Source: Tragulus kanchil (taxonomy: Eukaryota; Chordata; Mammalia; Artiodactyla; Tragulidae). Taken from it: a stretch of DNA of 64,000 nt. The translations under genes and the position numbers were made by a program. Under the pieces are notes generated by a model, which saw only the letters and a program-made list of their open reading frames with translations, was not told the origin of the DNA and made no database searches. Of this stretch, positions 61,656 through 64,000 are shown piece by piece (the stretch's first letter is position 1; every line of letters starts with the position of its first letter). Location: assembly GCA_022376925.1 (NCBI GenBank), contig JAIOJX010000025.1, forward strand, positions 6,107,141 to 6,171,140. Direction: 5' to 3'.

Positions 61656-62539
61656 GTGACTCCAGGATGAAGCTTAATTCATAACTTTAACTTAAATCTA
61701 ACAGTAAATTAGGTGCTTATTTAAAAAGCACACAAATAACCTCAAACTTAAAGGACTGATAAAACTGCAACACAAGGGAAACATTAACAGCAGCTTTAGA
61801 ACAAACACTTGAGGCTGTTCCTAATGCCTTCATGTCTGCCTTGTGCTTTTATCCTAGAACTATGTTATTTCTTCAGTATTCAGCAATAATCGACTGATCA
61901 TTCACTATTGCACGGTCTTGACTTTTCATAGAAATAGTAATCAGTGATGATCCTCCGGCTGTTTTAACTTAGTGGTGAACTTGCTAAGAGACCAACAGCC
62001 ACACTTCCTTGGTGGCACTCGTGAGCAAAGGTTCTGCCTGAGAGCAGGGGCCCTGCTCCCTCTCTTAGGAGTCTGGTACACATACGTACTTTGGAACAAC
62101 AGCCTAAGAGTGAGGGGCTCTTGTGGGCTCCTGGGTTCCTGGACTTGGAGCAGAGGGGGTTTCAGGGTAACAGCTTTGGTAACTTTGGTCACCGTAGAAA
62201 GAGGAGAAGTGACCACAGAGAGGACGAGAAACAGGTGGTAGTGGCTGCAGGCAGGGAGCATTTAGTCCCACCTATGGAGGAGGGGGCTCTTGGTGCTGAC
62301 CACTGTCATGGGGACAGAGCTCAGCACCTAGGAGTCCGGCTGGGAGCTGAGAGGACATGTGCTGCATGGAGCTCCAGAGATTACATCTCAGGACTCAGGG
62401 CTTGTCTTCTCTCTGCCATTGTTACAGTCATTGTTGTCCCAATAATGAGTGTGCATCAGAACTTACTATGCGGCCTCTGAGAGAAGCATTAGGATATAGA
62501 AGAAAGTAGAAAACAAATTACTAAGGTTGAATGTAATAG
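61656..62539. other. Unassigned sequence upstream of TNIP3 exons
   Basis: It includes a GC-richer stretch (about 62000-62400) with overlapping frames on both strands. The 129-codon plus frame and the 106-codon minus frame show no family features I recognise. No promoter elements are evident. Confidence 0.4.
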
Positions 62540-62720
62540 TGGAACTTAGGGTAAGTACCGCACCTTCTATGAACCCTAATGACCTGGTTTATAAAAAGAG
62601 AAAAATGGTGCTGTACTGTGAGGTGTGAGTGGGATTAGGGATAACATATGTAATAATGCACAGTGCCAGACATGCTGTAGGTGCTTAATAATTGATTTCA
62701 CTGTCATTATTCTGAGGATT
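62540..62720 (+). repeat. MIR SINE
   Basis: CACAGTGCCAGACATGCTGT then GGTGCTTAATAATTG is the MIR 3' half. Confidence 0.65.
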
Positions 62721-62928
62721 TCGTATAATTACTAAATATACTAACAAATGAGACTGGAAAGTAGGAAGCATAAACTTAGGCTACTACTGAGAGGGAAAAT
62801 AATTTAAAAAGTACAAATACTTTAATTTTGTTTAAAAAACAATCAAAATTTAGTCACACCTTGGATAAAAGACAACCATGTTGCCTGAATTTTATGAAAT
62901 TCTTAGCAAATGCTTTAGATTATTCTTT

Positions 62929-63239
62929 TTTTTAAAAAAATATCTTTCACATTAAAAAAATTTCTTTGGCCTCTTTTATTGCTTTTTTATTTCCTTATTT
63001 TCATCCATCTTTATTCTTTAGCCTTTGTGGGCCTCCCATTGCAGGGGCCTCTCATTGCTGTGACCTTCCTCATTGCAGAGCACCAGCTCTGGGCACATGT
63101 GCTCCAGAGTGCTGTCTCATAATTGGACACACCGGTCCAGCTGCTCTGAGGCACGCGGGATCTTCCCGGGTCAGGGATTGAACCAGTGCCCCTTGCACAA
63201 CAAGGTGGACTCTTTACCCACTGGACCACCAGGAAAGCC
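62929..63239 (-). mobile_element. tRNA-headed SINE
   Basis: Target duplication TAGATTATTCTTT (62916-62928, 63241-63253). The body has small internal duplications near GGCCTCTCATTGCTG. Confidence 0.88.
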
Positions 63240-63506
63240 CTAGATTATTCTTTAATATAATAATTTAGTGAATGAAAATATATATTCTGTTTTAACTAGT
63301 GAAATTCATTATGTTTTATGAGTTTCAGTTGACCTTTCCTTAAGGTCCCTTGATTTAAAACGGTCAGGGTCAGAATGTGTTCTGAAATCCATGACTATCT
63401 TTGAGCTGCTAGTGATTTTTAGGAATTGTCACTACAGCAGGACCATAGAGGACTATGTTATTTCCAAATGACTGCTCTTAGGTTTTCCATTGTTAAGGGC
63501 ATTTCT

Positions 63507-63763
63507 TTTTTTTTTTTTTAACTTTTATTTTACTTTTTACTTTTACAGAGTTCTGTTGTTTGCAGATACATATGATTCCAGATTAGTCATATGTATATCC
63601 CCCCATTCCCACCCATCCAGGCCGTCACACAGCACCCCTACAGGATCCCCTTTTCTCACAGTGCAGTGACAATAGCTGTTTTTTCACATATGATAGTATA
63701 GGTTTTCATGCTACTTCCTTTATGCCTCCCACCCACTGTTCATTCCCCACAGTGTCCATATGT
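63507..63763 (-). mobile_element. Truncated L1 3' end
   Basis: Target duplication GTTAAGGGCATTTCT (63492-63506, 63764-63778), perfect. It holds the same 3' terminal sequence (TACAGAGTTCTGTTGTTTGC, complement of the L1 end) as the other short L1 insertions here. Confidence 0.87.
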
Positions 63764-64000
63764 GTTAAGGGCATTTCTGCTTCAGTTATGAAGAAAACTA
63801 CCTATCTCTGCCTGCAGTGACAGGTAGCTGACTTACAGAGGCCCCCATCAGGAAAGGCCTGGGACAAACCATGAGGACCAGGTGGCCTTTTATGTGGCTT
63901 CATGTTTTTCTCGGTTAGGAATTATAGATCAGGGTCCAGGATGCGATGCAGGGGGTCCATGAGTCACCCCAAGTAAGTAAAAAACTATGCTTGTGTGTGT

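Noticed and set aside
62091..62480. 129-codon plus-strand frame
   Set aside because: No family match, no splice or promoter evidence, and overlapping frames on the other strand. Moderately GC-rich intergenic or intronic sequence explains it.

Overview
This is nuclear DNA from a ruminant (even-toed ungulate). It is AT-rich, intron-dominated and has no long ORFs. It carries Bov-A2-type SINEs, CHR-like tRNA-derived SINEs, truncated L1 3' ends, a mariner-type MITE, and old mammalian MIR, L2 and MER5 copies. There are no bacterial-style genes, RNA genes or CRISPR arrays. Nearly every open frame is intron or repeat sequence read by chance.

The one gene I can support is TNIP3 (ABIN-3), on the minus strand and incomplete. 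Reading from high to low coordinate, the exons are: a candidate far-upstream exon (60798-60918), then 39016-39102, 35175-35243 (duplicated at 36201-36269), 32637-32702, 29609-29740, 26111-26239, 20111-20230 (with two damaged copies) and 13259-13384 (duplicated at 14368-14493). Every one has an AG acceptor and a GT donor. All the exon-exon boundaries joined here fall between codons, so the exons read as one open frame. Together they encode the coiled-coil body, the AHD4-like and AHD1-like blocks and the UBAN/AHD2 ubiquitin-binding motif. I did not find the C-terminal exons, which should lie below position 1. I also did not find an upstream exon with an initiator ATG. A CpG island with GC boxes covers the exon at 29609-29740.

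The most striking large-scale feature is 18 direct tandem duplications, each about 1.02-1.18 kb. They are spread over unrelated sequence and are often chained, so that the second copy of one contains the start of the next. Copies are nearly identical. Several junctions carry short filler that looks like a degraded version of the true continuation. Similar unit length at 18 unrelated places is best explained by an assembly error (overlapping contig ends or haplotypes joined without merging), not by biology. Collapsed, the window would represent roughly 44 kb. The artefact duplicates two TNIP3 exons and produces one frameshifted and one truncated copy of a third.

The repeat landscape includes a solo class-II-type LTR with a perfect 6-bp target duplication (892-1319), a gammaretrovirus-like LTR (51960-52390), and eight independent insertions of a tRNA-headed SINE whose body I do not recognise as Bov-tA, Bov-A2 or the usual CHR consensus. 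I see no new gene system here. The points of real interest are the assembly artefact, the changed TNIP3 start codon, the exonic CpG island and the SINE family.
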